The position numbers were made by a program, and so were the translations under genes. Below the pieces are notes generated by a model, which saw only the letters and a list, made by a program, of their open reading frames with translations, was not told the DNA's origin and did no database searches. Shown here one piece after another: positions 1 through 7,109 of a DNA stretch of 7,346 nucleotides (within the stretch, counting starts at the first letter, position 1; every line of letters begins with the position of its first letter). Source of the stretch: Butyricicoccus sp. (GTDB lineage: Bacteria > Bacillota > Clostridia > Oscillospirales > Butyricicoccaceae); contig JAHHRO010000069.1 in NCBI GenBank assembly GCA_020025755.1, positions 1 through 7,346 on the forward strand, read 5' to 3'.

Positions 1-911
1 CCCTCCAGCTGCTCACAATAGAGCACAGGGCCATCCCCACGATACTGTGGTACATATTCTACGCCTACTTTCGCAGTGAGCGTATACCAGCCCTTGTGCT
101 TGATGGAAGCCGTATCTGCTCCCTTGCACAGGAAACCGACAAATTGTACATCATCTGCACAGCAGACCATTGCAAAGCGTCCGGGAACAAAGATGTGTTC
201 CTTGTCGAAGTCATCCGGCTTGTACGCCATCGCCTTGAACTTCACGGTTTTACCCTCGTACTTTTCCGGACTGCTCGTCGCATCGACATACCACAAGCCG
301 AAATCCTCATCCTTGATCTCAATAACAGGCGCGTCAAGATCGAACGGCTGCGGCATATTGTCGCGATAGTCCTCAGAGCCGCCGTTCACGTCATCAAGGA
401 AGATGGTCGCACGCGGATTCATTGCGCGGATATTCTTTTGGTACAGCATCTGCTTGAGTTCATCGGTGCAGCGGTTGAAAACAATGAGGTCGGACATGGT
501 GAGGTGCTCGAACATGCGTGCACCGATGTTGTTGGAATACAGTTCAAAGGTTTCGGCGTTGACGGTAGCAACGATCTGATAGATCGGCCACTCAGGCGGC
601 AGCTTGCCCTCCAAAAAGCTGGCGATCTCCCACATGCCATTGAGCTCGATCAGCACGCGGTCAGGCTGATGCTTTTCTCCCAGATCACGGAAGAAGCGCA
701 GCGTCAGTTCGGATGCATCCTCTACGGTCACAAGCTCTGTACGCGCAGCTTGCAGCAGGGTTTCATCGTATTCCTCTATGCCTTCCTCGCAGACGATCAG
801 CAAGGAGCGTTCATCCTCGGTGAAGTCAGGGTCACGCAGGATATCTTGGATAAAAGAGGTTTTGCCGCTCTCCAGAAAGCCGGTAAACAGATAAACAGGA
901 ATTTCTCTCAT
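1..911 (-). CDS. G3E-family (CobW-like) GTPase with C-terminal YcgQ/TIGR03943-like domain, 3' end cut by the window
   Basis: The frame is open from ATG at 911 to the left edge, giving 303 visible residues and no stop. The N-terminus has a G3E P-loop, GFLESGKTS (residues 11-19), and a Walker B/switch segment DRVLIELNG (84-92) that matches the family's IIIEPSG. A guanine-specificity-like NRCTD (146-150) stands where NKxD is expected. The CxCC metal-binding motif of typical COG0523 proteins is absent; that region reads TVEDASELT. After about residue 215 the CobW_C domain is not recognisable. Instead there is a segment with VPGRFAMVCCADDVQFVGFL (242-261), which resembles the C-terminal part of YcgQ/TIGR03943 proteins, with a Cys pair at 250-251. 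The gene starts 3 nt after the stop of the preceding G3E gene, behind a weak GGGGTG site, so translational coupling is likely. The role is inferred: GTP-dependent metal handling with a membrane partner. The GTPase call is firm; the C-terminal domain call is from recalled pattern only. Confidence 0.85.
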   Translation of the reverse strand, partial: MREIPVYLFTGFLESGKTSFIQDILRDPDFTEDERSLLIVCEEGIEEYDETLLQAARTELVTVEDASELTLRFFRDLGEKHQPDRVLIELNGMWEIASFLEGKLPPEWPIYQIVATVNAETFELYSNNIGARMFEHLTMSDLIVFNRCTDELKQMLYQKNIRAMNPRATIFLDDVNGGSEDYRDNMPQPFDLDAPVIEIKDEDFGLWYVDATSSPEKYEGKTVKFKAMAYKPDDFDKEHIFVPGRFAMVCCADDVQFVGFLCKGADTASIKHKGWYTLTAKVGVEYVPQYRGDGPVLYCEQLE

Positions 912-914
912 GGC

Positions 915-2099
915 TTACACCCCAAACAGTTCTGCAATGCGGTCGGTATCCAGATCGGCACCGATGACGCATAGACGGCCGGTATAGTCGGGTGCACCGT
1001 GGCGGATCTCCGGCTGACCGGGAACGAAGTCGAAGTGGATCCAGCTTCCGTCTGGTGTTGGAACGATTCCCTTTGCGCGCAGAACGGTGCCAAGGGAGAT
1101 ATCACCCAGTGCGCCCAGAATAGAGGTCAGCTGCTCCTCCGTGTACTTGTGTGGCGTCTCCTGTCCCCAACTCTGGAATACCTCGTCTGCATGATGGTGG
1201 TGATGATCGTGATCGTGACAGCCACAGGTGCAGTCCTCTCCGTGCGCGTGGTCATGATGCTCGTGTACATGCTCATGGCAGCCGCAGTCTGCATCGTGGT
1301 CATGATGGTGGTGCTCATGCTCATGGCAGCCGCAGTCTGCATCGTGGTCGTGATGGTGGTGCTCATGCTCATGGCAGCCGCAGTCCGCATCGTGGTCGTG
1401 ATGGTGGTGCTCATGCTCATGGCAGTCGTAGTCCGCATCGTGGTCGTGATGATGCTCGTGCGCGTGATGCATGATCTCGCTCAGCACCTCAGCAGACAGG
1501 GAATGGCTGTCCTCCATAACAGCGAGCAGTTGCTCGCCCGAAAGATCGTCCCAAGGGGTCGTGACGATGCGTGCGTTTGCATTGTGCTCGCGCAGCATGG
1601 AAACGACCTGCTCCAAACGGTCATCCTTGACAAACTGGGTGCGAGAGAGCAGAATCGCGCCTGCGTGCTCTACCTGATTGAGGAAGAACTCGCCAAAGTT
1701 TTTGATATACATTTTGGCTTTCTGTGCATCAGCAACGGTGACGAAGCTGTTGAGGGAGACCGGCTCGTGCTCTGCCACATTTTGAACGGCAGCGATCACA
1801 TCGGACAGCTTGCCAACACCGGAAGGCTCGATAATAATACGATCGGGGTGATAGGTCTCGATGACTTCTTTCAGAGCCTTGCCGAAGTCGCCGACTAGCG
1901 TGCAGCAGATGCAGCCGGAATTCATTTCGGTGATCTGTACGCCTGCATCCTTGAGAAAGCCGCCGTCAATGCCGATCTCGCCAAATTCGTTCTCGATCAG
2001 AACGACCTGCTCGCCGCGCAGAGCCTCGGACAAAAGACGCTTGATGAGCGTTGTTTTACCGGCACCGAGGAAGCCGGAAATAATATCGATTTTGGTCAT
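915..2099 (-). CDS. G3E-family (COG0523/CobW) GTPase, putative zinc/nickel/cobalt metallochaperone with His-rich repeat insert
   Basis: This is a 394-residue protein. Visible in order are the P-loop GFLGAGKTT (9-17), the segment ENEFGEIGID (36-45), the CICC metal-site motif (63-66), the Walker B/switch DRIIIEPSG (86-94), and an SRTQ (152-155) in the NKxD position. A His-rich insert occupies about 211-303 and a CobW_C-like domain follows (about 318-394, with GSWIHFDFVPG). Known COG0523 members use GTP hydrolysis to deliver Zn, Co or Ni to client proteins, and the CxCC motif plus His-rich stretch bind the metal. Which metal applies here cannot be told from sequence. I chose ATG 2099 because GAGAGGAG lies about 9 nt upstream and the protein then begins right at the first beta strand. 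A TTG at 2126 would add nine residues that include the ribosome-binding-site region, and is less likely. The gene probably forms an operon with the downstream G3E gene, whose start is 3 nt away. Confidence 0.93.
   Translation of the reverse strand: MTKIDIISGFLGAGKTTLIKRLLSEALRGEQVVLIENEFGEIGIDGGFLKDAGVQITEMNSGCICCTLVGDFGKALKEVIETYHPDRIIIEPSGVGKLSDVIAAVQNVAEHEPVSLNSFVTVADAQKAKMYIKNFGEFFLNQVEHAGAILLSRTQFVKDDRLEQVVSMLREHNANARIVTTPWDDLSGEQLLAVMEDSHSLSAEVLSEIMHHAHEHHHDHDADYDCHEHEHHHHDHDADCGCHEHEHHHHDHDADCGCHEHEHHHHDHDADCGCHEHVHEHHDHAHGEDCTCGCHDHDHHHHHADEVFQSWGQETPHKYTEEQLTSILGALGDISLGTVLRAKGIVPTPDGSWIHFDFVPGQPEIRHGAPDYTGRLCVIGADLDTDRIAELFGV
1278..1469 (-). repeat. In-frame 48-bp tandem repeat encoding a His/Asp/Cys-rich metal-binding segment
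   Basis: Three adjacent 48-bp units (1278-1325, 1326-1373, 1374-1421) each encode HEHEHHHHDHDADCGC. Neighbouring units differ at only one base by my reading. A fourth, more diverged unit (1422-1469) encodes HHAHEHHHDHDADYDC. Beyond 1278 the pattern decays into HEHVHEHHDHAHGEDC and CGCHDHDHHHHH, down to about 1191. The unit length is a multiple of three, so copy-number change would keep the reading frame. The high nucleotide identity suggests recent duplication. The segment sits between the GTPase and CobW_C domains. Confidence 0.93.
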
Positions 2100-2140
2100 A
2101 AAAAAGACTCCTCTCTGAGTAGACAATATTTGTTAACCAT

Positions 2141-2169
2141 ATCATACCGCGATTGCGGCAAAAAAGAAA
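2141..2169 (-). promoter_or_regulatory. Candidate promoter for the G3E GTPase pair, with inverted repeat in the spacer
   Basis: Read on the minus strand, a good -10 TATGAT (2141-2146) is preceded by a 17-bp spacer and a weak -35 TTTCTT (2164-2169). The spacer contains CCGCAATCGCGG (2147-2158), a near-palindrome with 4-bp perfect arms. A repressor bound there would cover the promoter. The -10 lies about 42 bp before the ATG. The -35 match is poor, so the promoter would be weak, activator-dependent or wrongly placed. I did not see a match to the Bacillus Zur box. Confidence 0.35.
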
Positions 2170-2222
2170 GGGGGTTTTTGTGAACAGTTCTAACATCTAT
2201 GTGAAAATTTGAAGAAAGAAAA

Positions 2223-2250
2223 ATACCGCCCAGACGGGTCTGGACGGTAT
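2223..2250 (-). terminator. Rho-independent terminator of the FHA-SEDS/PBP operon
   Basis: On the minus strand the sequence folds as ATACCGTCCAGA, loop CCCG, TCTGGGCGGTAT. This is a 12-bp stem with a single G-U wobble, followed directly by a short U-rich tail (TTTTTC). It begins 12 nt after the PBP stop codon. There is no T-run on the plus-strand side, so it works in one direction only. It also separates the cell-wall operon from the G3E operon transcribed in the same direction. Confidence 0.88.
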
Positions 2251-2262
2251 CAAAAAATATAC

Positions 2263-3639
2263 TCAGAATTTATCCACGCAGGCACGCAGTACAGTCGCTG
2301 CGATCTCACCTGCAACAGAAGCACCGCCGCCGCCATTTTCGACCAGCACGATAAATGCATAAGGGTGGGCAGGATCATCGAGGAAGCCGGTAAACCAAGC
2401 GTTTGGACGCTTGCCGCCGCCGACCTCTGCCGTACCGGATTTTGCACCGATAACCATTTCACGGAAACGCTCCTGTCCGTATTTTTGCACGACGTTGTTT
2501 TTCATCATCGCTTTGACCTGTGCTGCAATATCAGGCTCGATCAGTGTGTCGGTCTGCGTAGTCGTAGACCATGAGGAGGGGAGACCGGTATCCATGCTGG
2601 TGACGCTGGAAATCAGCCGCGGAACAGCCGCTTTGCCGCCGTTTGCGACAGCACCCATAAAGGTCATCATATTGGCTGGGGTGACGGTATCGGTATACTG
2701 TCCAACACCCGACCAGCCCAGCTGTCCCTTATCTGCCTTTGATACATCGTACTTGCCAGCAGCCGTCATGATCCCGCTCACTGATATTCGGTTGGTAAGT
2801 CCAGCCTTTTGGACATGCTGGGTCATCTTTTCCGCCCCGATTTCCGCTGCAAGCTGTGCAAATACACCGTTGCAGGAATTGGCAAATGCGGACTGGATAT
2901 CCATTTCGCCGTGCGGCTTGGGGCAGGTGATGATCGAGCCGCCGACCTCGGTTTCGCTGGTACAGCGGAACGAGCGGGTTTTCAGATCGGGGAGCTCCTC
3001 AAGTGCGGCAGTCAGTGTGACAGTTTTGAAAATGGAACCTGGAACCTGCGCGGAGGACAGCAGACGGTTGAGGTAAACGCCTTCATAACGATCTTTGTCC
3101 GCGCCAGATATATCGGGTGGATCTGTGGGATCAAAGGACGGATTGGAGACCATGCAAAGGATCTCACCGGTGGTATAGTCGTAAACGCCGACTGTGCCCT
3201 GCCGGCCATCCAGTGCTTTATAGGCGGTCACATTGACACCTGCGTCTATCGTGAGAGCAAGCGTATGCTTGCGGCCAATGGGGGAATAACCTCCGGTTAT
3301 GAGGTTATAGCCGGAAAGGTTATCGGCAAACGCCGTCAATGCGCCTGTGCCGATGTTGCCTTTGGGATCTCCCACCGCATGCAGAGTCGCCTTTCGCACG
3401 GTTGCATCCGGATAAAAGACGCGATTGCCGTCCTTGACTTCGGTCAGGATATCGCCGTCACGATCGGTGATGGTGCCGCCGATGAGCTGACCGCTATTGT
3501 CATACATGTGCCGATTGAATGGATAAGAGGCCCATGTGCTTGCGTTGGTTACATACTGAAAGCAGAACAGTCCCAGACCGGCGATCAGTGCAAGCGCAAG
3601 CAGCAGGCATAGTACGGCTCGCCGCTCAATCTTCCTCAT
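2263..3639 (-). CDS. Class B penicillin-binding protein, peptidoglycan D,D-transpeptidase (PbpA/FtsI-like)
   Basis: This is a 458-residue protein with one N-terminal membrane anchor (about 8-28), so the catalytic domain should be extracytoplasmic. All three penicillin-binding motifs are present: SIFK (S202 nucleophile, K205), SCN (255-257) and KSGT (400-403). The N-terminal part before the transpeptidase domain is short (about 100 residues), as in the PbpA class rather than the larger SpoVD/FtsI proteins with PASTA repeats. It cross-links peptidoglycan and is expected to work with the SEDS polymerase encoded just upstream. Its ATG lies inside the end of that gene (14-bp overlap), with GAGGAGGA ending about 9 nt upstream, so the two are co-translated. 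The stop is followed by a strong terminator. The exact role (elongation, division or sporulation) cannot be told from sequence. Confidence 0.94.
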   Translation of the reverse strand: MRKIERRAVLCLLLALALIAGLGLFCFQYVTNASTWASYPFNRHMYDNSGQLIGGTITDRDGDILTEVKDGNRVFYPDATVRKATLHAVGDPKGNIGTGALTAFADNLSGYNLITGGYSPIGRKHTLALTIDAGVNVTAYKALDGRQGTVGVYDYTTGEILCMVSNPSFDPTDPPDISGADKDRYEGVYLNRLLSSAQVPGSIFKTVTLTAALEELPDLKTRSFRCTSETEVGGSIITCPKPHGEMDIQSAFANSCNGVFAQLAAEIGAEKMTQHVQKAGLTNRISVSGIMTAAGKYDVSKADKGQLGWSGVGQYTDTVTPANMMTFMGAVANGGKAAVPRLISSVTSMDTGLPSSWSTTTQTDTLIEPDIAAQVKAMMKNNVVQKYGQERFREMVIGAKSGTAEVGGGKRPNAWFTGFLDDPAHPYAFIVLVENGGGGASVAGEIAATVLRACVDKF

Positions 3640-5419
3640 AATATTCGTCCTCCTCGTGTTTCAGTTCGCGCCGTGAGGGCAGGCGAATGGCAAAGCTTGC
3701 ATTTTGTCGGGTATCCGATGCCTTCAAAAAGGCGAGCAATCCCCAAGAGGCGAGCATAGAGGTACCGCCGTTGGAAAGGAAGGGGAAGGTAACGCCGGTC
3801 AGCGGAAGGATATCGACTGCACCGAATACATTGAGACAGGTCTGAAAGACCATGAGCGAGGTTGCGGCACAAGCGGCAATGGTATAGAAACTTGAACGCC
3901 CTGCGCGGCAGGCGCGCACGGCAAAGACTGCGAGCGTTACGATGCAAAGTACGGCGAGGATGGCGATGATGAGTCCCCATTCTTCGCAGACTTTACAGAA
4001 TACCATATCCGTATCCGCGGCGGCAACGCGCAGCCATCCGTTTCCTGCGCCAACGCCGACCATACCACCGGATGCTGCGGCAGTCAGAGAGTGGGTCTGC
4101 TGGAAGCCTGTATTATAGACATCCTCCCAAATATGTCCCCAGCTTGCAAAACGCCGCATGACATGGGGCTTGACGGATAGGAGCACAAGCACGCCGGCAC
4201 CACAGCCGCCGCAGATGAGGGCGAGGGTCGTCCAGTCACCTGAGCGCAAGAACGCGATGACGATGAAGGTCACAAAGAAGATCGCGGCTGCACCAAAGTC
4301 GTTCATCAGTGCCAGACAGCCCAGACAGATGAGGGTCAGTGCCATAAACAAGCCAAGGTTTTTCTTGCGGAACAGGCGATCGAGTGTCGCGGCACCGGCA
4401 AAGATATAGCATACCTTCGCAAGCTCTGAGGGCTGAAGAGACATACCACCAAAGGTGATCCAGTTTTTTGCACCGCCATCAGAACTGCCCAGTACAAGCG
4501 TTGCAGCAAGCAGCAGGATGGCAAGCACTGCCATTGGGCGGCGTAAAAAGTTTGCGCGGCGCAGGTCGCGCAGAAACCACCCAAGAATCAGAAAGCCGAT
4601 CAATCCGAGAACGATGGCGGCAAACTGCTTGAATACCGAAGACGGGGCAAAGGATGCCGTGACGGACAGGCTCAGGGTGCATAAGAAAAAGGCGATGATC
4701 TCCATTTCAAAGCCAACGCGCCGGAAGGCACGCAGGGTCAGGCAGTAGATCCACATGAGCGCAGTCATGCCAAGGAAGATGAGCGGCAGGGCAGGGTCTG
4801 CGCGGTCTCCTGTAGAGATGATGAGCTGAATACAGGTGAGTACCTGAAAAAAGGTCATCAGGATGAGCAGTCCCCAAGGCGAAACAGGGCGGTCCTGTGC
4901 CGCGCGGCGTTCCATCCGTGCTTTTTTCTCATCTGCGGAGACCGGCTCCAGATGTGCGGAGATATCTGCAAAGGTGATCTTATCCCCGAATTGCACGGGA
5001 AGAGCATCTTCTGCGGGAACGGTGCGCCTTTTTACATAGGTACCGGAGGTCGAGCCGAGGTCATAGATTTTCCAAGTATCATCCGGCTGGCGGATGAGTG
5101 CGGCATGTGTACGAGAGATCGTGGGGTCATCAATTACCACATCAGCGGTTTTCTGCCGCCCGATGATATTTTCCCAGTGGGTCAGCGGTACGCGCTGGTC
5201 ACCGGAAAAAGTGAGGTAGCCCCAAACTTCTGCGGTGTGTTTGACGGATAATAGAGAACGAATGGCGGACACGAGAATCAGAAGACCGAGCACGGGCAAA
5301 ACAAAACGGATTACCGTCGTATACCAAACACCAACCATAGGCATTTGCTGTACGAAACCGTATAACCCGTCCATGCCGGATTGCAGAGACGCGTGCAGTG
5401 CCGCTAAAAATTCAGACAA
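3626..5419 (-). CDS. FHA domain-SEDS fusion, FtsW/RodA/SpoVE-family peptidoglycan glycosyltransferase
   Basis: This is a 597-residue protein. A first membrane segment (about 33-53) is followed by a cytoplasmic FHA domain (about 65-158) with the core residues GR (87-88), SRTH (102-105) and LGSTSGTYV (121-129), which normally bind phosphothreonine peptides. From about 180 on there is a multi-pass SEDS domain with WITFGGMSLQPSELAK (320-335), DFGAAAIFF (374-382), an SLTAAASGG stretch (444-452) and DTDMVF (469-474). D471 aligns with the Asp of the family's TDFIF motif, thought to be catalytic. The hallmark LPLTGVTFPFLSNGGTS spans 538-554. The tail is very acidic (EEDEYYEED). It polymerises glycan strands from lipid II, paired with the downstream PBP. 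The start is TTG 5419: a TGA lies directly before it in frame, and GGGAGG sits 9 nt upstream. The FHA fusion suggests control by a Ser/Thr kinase of PrkC/PknB type, which is inference. Confidence 0.94.
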   Translation of the reverse strand: MSEFLAALHASLQSGMDGLYGFVQQMPMVGVWYTTVIRFVLPVLGLLILVSAIRSLLSVKHTAEVWGYLTFSGDQRVPLTHWENIIGRQKTADVVIDDPTISRTHAALIRQPDDTWKIYDLGSTSGTYVKRRTVPAEDALPVQFGDKITFADISAHLEPVSADEKKARMERRAAQDRPVSPWGLLILMTFFQVLTCIQLIISTGDRADPALPLIFLGMTALMWIYCLTLRAFRRVGFEMEIIAFFLCTLSLSVTASFAPSSVFKQFAAIVLGLIGFLILGWFLRDLRRANFLRRPMAVLAILLLAATLVLGSSDGGAKNWITFGGMSLQPSELAKVCYIFAGAATLDRLFRKKNLGLFMALTLICLGCLALMNDFGAAAIFFVTFIVIAFLRSGDWTTLALICGGCGAGVLVLLSVKPHVMRRFASWGHIWEDVYNTGFQQTHSLTAAASGGMVGVGAGNGWLRVAAADTDMVFCKVCEEWGLIIAILAVLCIVTLAVFAVRACRAGRSSFYTIAACAATSLMVFQTCLNVFGAVDILPLTGVTFPFLSNGGTSMLASWGLLAFLKASDTRQNASFAIRLPSRRELKHEEDEYYEED

Positions 5420-5467
5420 TCAAAGGTTCCTCCCTTCATTGGGGTCAAATGGGTTATTTGATATATC

Positions 5468-5496
5468 ATTATAGCACAGCGGCAGGGAAGCGTAAA
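5468..5496 (-). promoter_or_regulatory. Sigma-A-type promoter of the FHA-SEDS/PBP operon
   Basis: On the minus strand there is a -35 TTTACG (5491-5496), a 17-bp spacer and a perfect -10 TATAAT (5468-5473). A TG one base before the -10 makes it an extended -10 element. The -10 lies about 48 bp before the TTG start. A small inverted repeat, CAAAT/ATTTG (5446-5460), lies in the 5' leader. It could be a regulatory site, but nothing further supports that. Confidence 0.8.
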
Positions 5497-5738
5497 CTGT
5501 GATTTTTTATTAAGAGGCAACTTTGCAGGGGAGAACGGATCGGGCAGCATGAGAAGAAAGGGGATCGGATATTTGATACAGACGCAAAAATATTGCCGGA
5601 AATCACGGCGTCATGGTTGAAGTCGGCAAAAAATATGATATCCTTTTAGAAGTGGCTGGTAAACGTGCGGCAAAGACGATACATTTGCCGAATACGGTTT
5701 TGCCATAACAGAAAAATATCTATATTGGGGGGATTCTC
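5497..5738. other. Divergent intergenic region between cell-wall operon and MATE gene
   Basis: Apart from the minus-strand promoter next to it and one short open frame (5613-5708), I see no RNA gene, strong repeat or terminator here. I could not find a convincing plus-strand promoter for the MATE gene. TTGATA at 5573-5578 looks like a -35 but has no matching -10 at a suitable distance. TATATT near 5721 is too close to the ribosome binding site. Confidence 0.5.
5613..5708 (+). pseudogene. Possible small ORF or remnant of a degraded gene (31 codons)
   Basis: From ATG 5613 to TAA 5706-5708 the frame encodes 31 residues beginning MVEVGKKYDILLEVAGKRAA. The same frame is open back to a TGA at 5574, so the readable stretch is about 43 residues. 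The composition (alternating charged and hydrophobic residues, beta-strand-like) reads like the end of a real protein more than random DNA. There is no good ribosome binding site before the ATG. A second short frame begins at ATG 5549 and overlaps it in another phase. I do not recognise a family. It could be a true small protein, a decayed gene tail, or chance. Confidence 0.25.
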
Positions 5739-7103
5739 ATGGGGCGTATGCTGCGTGATCGGGCGTTTTATCGGATGTTTGCGGTGCTGACGCTTTCGCT
5801 GGCACTGCAAAATCTGCTGACCTATTCCGTGAATTTGGCTGATAATATTATGCTTGGACGTTTTTCTCAAGATGCACTCTCCGGTGCTTCGCTCTGCAAT
5901 CAGCTGCAATTTTTTTTGCAGATGCTGGTGCAGGGTGTCGGAGAGGGTGTGGTCGTGCTGGGAACGCGGTATTGGGGCAAGCGGGAGCTTGAACCAGTGC
6001 CCCATATCATCGGGGCAGGGGTGCGCTTTGGGGTCGGGATCGCGGTCATCCTGTTTTTGGCAGCTTTGTTCTTTCCGAACCAGATCCTGCGCATGATGAG
6101 CAGGGATGCAGTCATTCTGGAGCAGGCGGCAGCGTATTTGCAGATCATCTGTTTTTCTTATGTGATTTTTGCGCTGACCAATATGCTGACAGCTTCCCTG
6201 CGTGCAATCGGGATCGTAAAGTTGGGGTATATCATATCGGCATCTACACTCTGCATCAATATCTGTCTCAACTATATTTTGATCTACGGGAATTGTGGTG
6301 TACCTGCATTGGGCATCCGCGGTGCGGCGATCGCAACACTCGTTTCGCGCATGGCAGAGCTTGTCATCGTAGTATGGTATCTGCGCACGCGAGAGCGTAC
6401 ATTGTGCCTTACGGTGCGCAAGCTGCTCTATATTGATGGAAGCTATGTGCGAGACTATATCACAGTAGCACTCCCTGTCCTGATCACGCAGGCACTTTGG
6501 GGATTTTCTTCGATCGTGCAGACCGCCGTTTTGGGGAATATGCAGGACGCTGGGCGTATTCTGCCAGCCAATTCGATTTCTGTACTGGTATTTCAGATCT
6601 TATCGGTCGTTGGATATGGAGCGGCAAGTGCAGCAGCGATTTTAACGGGAAAAACGCTGGGAGAAGGGAGAAAGGATAAAATTGATCGCACAGTATTCAC
6701 ACTTCAGGTGCTTTTCTGTGGGATCGGCGTGGTTACGGGGCTTTTGATCTGGATGTCACGCGTGCCGGTACTCCGGATCTATGATACGTTATCGCCTGAG
6801 GCGGCAGGGCTGACAGGGCAGTTTATCACAGTGCTTGCCCTGACCTCGGTTGGGACGTGCTATCAGATGGCGGCAGACTGCGGTATTCTGCGCGCAGGCG
6901 GCGATACTCGATTTGCGATGTGGAACAATATGGTGTTTACATGGCTCATCTGCCTGCCCTGTGCAGCACTTTCTGCATTCGTGTTCCATTTTTCGCCTGT
7001 GGTCGTGTTTTTCTGTCTGAAAATGGATCAGATCGGGAAATGCCCCATTATTTTTCTGCGCGTATGCTCACGTAAATGGATCAAGCAGATCACACGGACA
7101 TAA
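5739..7103 (+). CDS. MATE-family multidrug/Na+ (or H+) antiporter
   Basis: This is a 454-residue, very hydrophobic protein of normal MATE length with about twelve predicted membrane segments in two related halves. The N-half shows the family-type NLADNIMLGRFS (32-43) with an Asp in TM1, the LRAIG loop (154-158) and LGIRGAAIATL (191-201). The C-half shows SSIVQTAVLGNM (257-268) and LRAGGDTRFAMWNN (384-397), which matches the second-half repeat of the loop. It ends normally with a basic tail (RKWIKQITRT). MATE proteins export cationic drugs or metabolites in exchange for Na+ or H+; the substrate cannot be inferred. ATG 5739 is preceded by GGGGGGA about 6 nt upstream. It is divergent from the FHA-SEDS operon and is followed by a terminator hairpin at 7150-7182, so it is probably a single-gene unit. 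Confidence 0.94.
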   Translation: MGRMLRDRAFYRMFAVLTLSLALQNLLTYSVNLADNIMLGRFSQDALSGASLCNQLQFFLQMLVQGVGEGVVVLGTRYWGKRELEPVPHIIGAGVRFGVGIAVILFLAALFFPNQILRMMSRDAVILEQAAAYLQIICFSYVIFALTNMLTASLRAIGIVKLGYIISASTLCINICLNYILIYGNCGVPALGIRGAAIATLVSRMAELVIVVWYLRTRERTLCLTVRKLLYIDGSYVRDYITVALPVLITQALWGFSSIVQTAVLGNMQDAGRILPANSISVLVFQILSVVGYGAASAAAILTGKTLGEGRKDKIDRTVFTLQVLFCGIGVVTGLLIWMSRVPVLRIYDTLSPEAAGLTGQFITVLALTSVGTCYQMAADCGILRAGGDTRFAMWNNMVFTWLICLPCAALSAFVFHFSPVVVFFCLKMDQIGKCPIIFLRVCSRKWIKQITRT

Positions 7104-7109
7104 AAGTGA

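Noticed and set aside
96..974. Long plus-strand open frame (292 codons) opposite the partial G3E gene
   Set aside because: It is antisense to a gene with clear P-loop GTPase motifs and has no family features of its own. Open antisense frames are common with this codon bias.
1278..1469. CRISPR-like array
   Set aside because: The 48-bp units are directly adjacent with no unique spacers, and they are in frame inside a coding gene.
1127..1474. Repetitive Thr/Met-rich and His/Gly-rich frames on both strands over the repeat
   Set aside because: These are out-of-frame readings of the same 48-bp repeat, with no start signals or homology.
999..1898. Plus-strand open frame (299 codons) with Val/Met-rich hydrophobic repeats that mimic membrane segments
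   Set aside because: It is the complement of the His-rich repeat: GTG/ATG codons arise from CAC/CAT. The minus-strand frame carries the intact G3E motifs.
2100..2126. Upstream TTG start adding nine residues to the first G3E protein
   Set aside because: The ATG at 2099 has a well-placed GAGAGGAG, and the extension would translate through that site before the normal first beta strand.
2809..3612. Plus-strand open frame (267 codons) opposite the PBP gene
   Set aside because: It is antisense to a gene with all three penicillin-binding motifs and shows no recognisable features.
5573..5601. Plus-strand promoter for the MATE gene starting with TTGATA
   Set aside because: No -10-like hexamer lies at a 15-19 bp distance.
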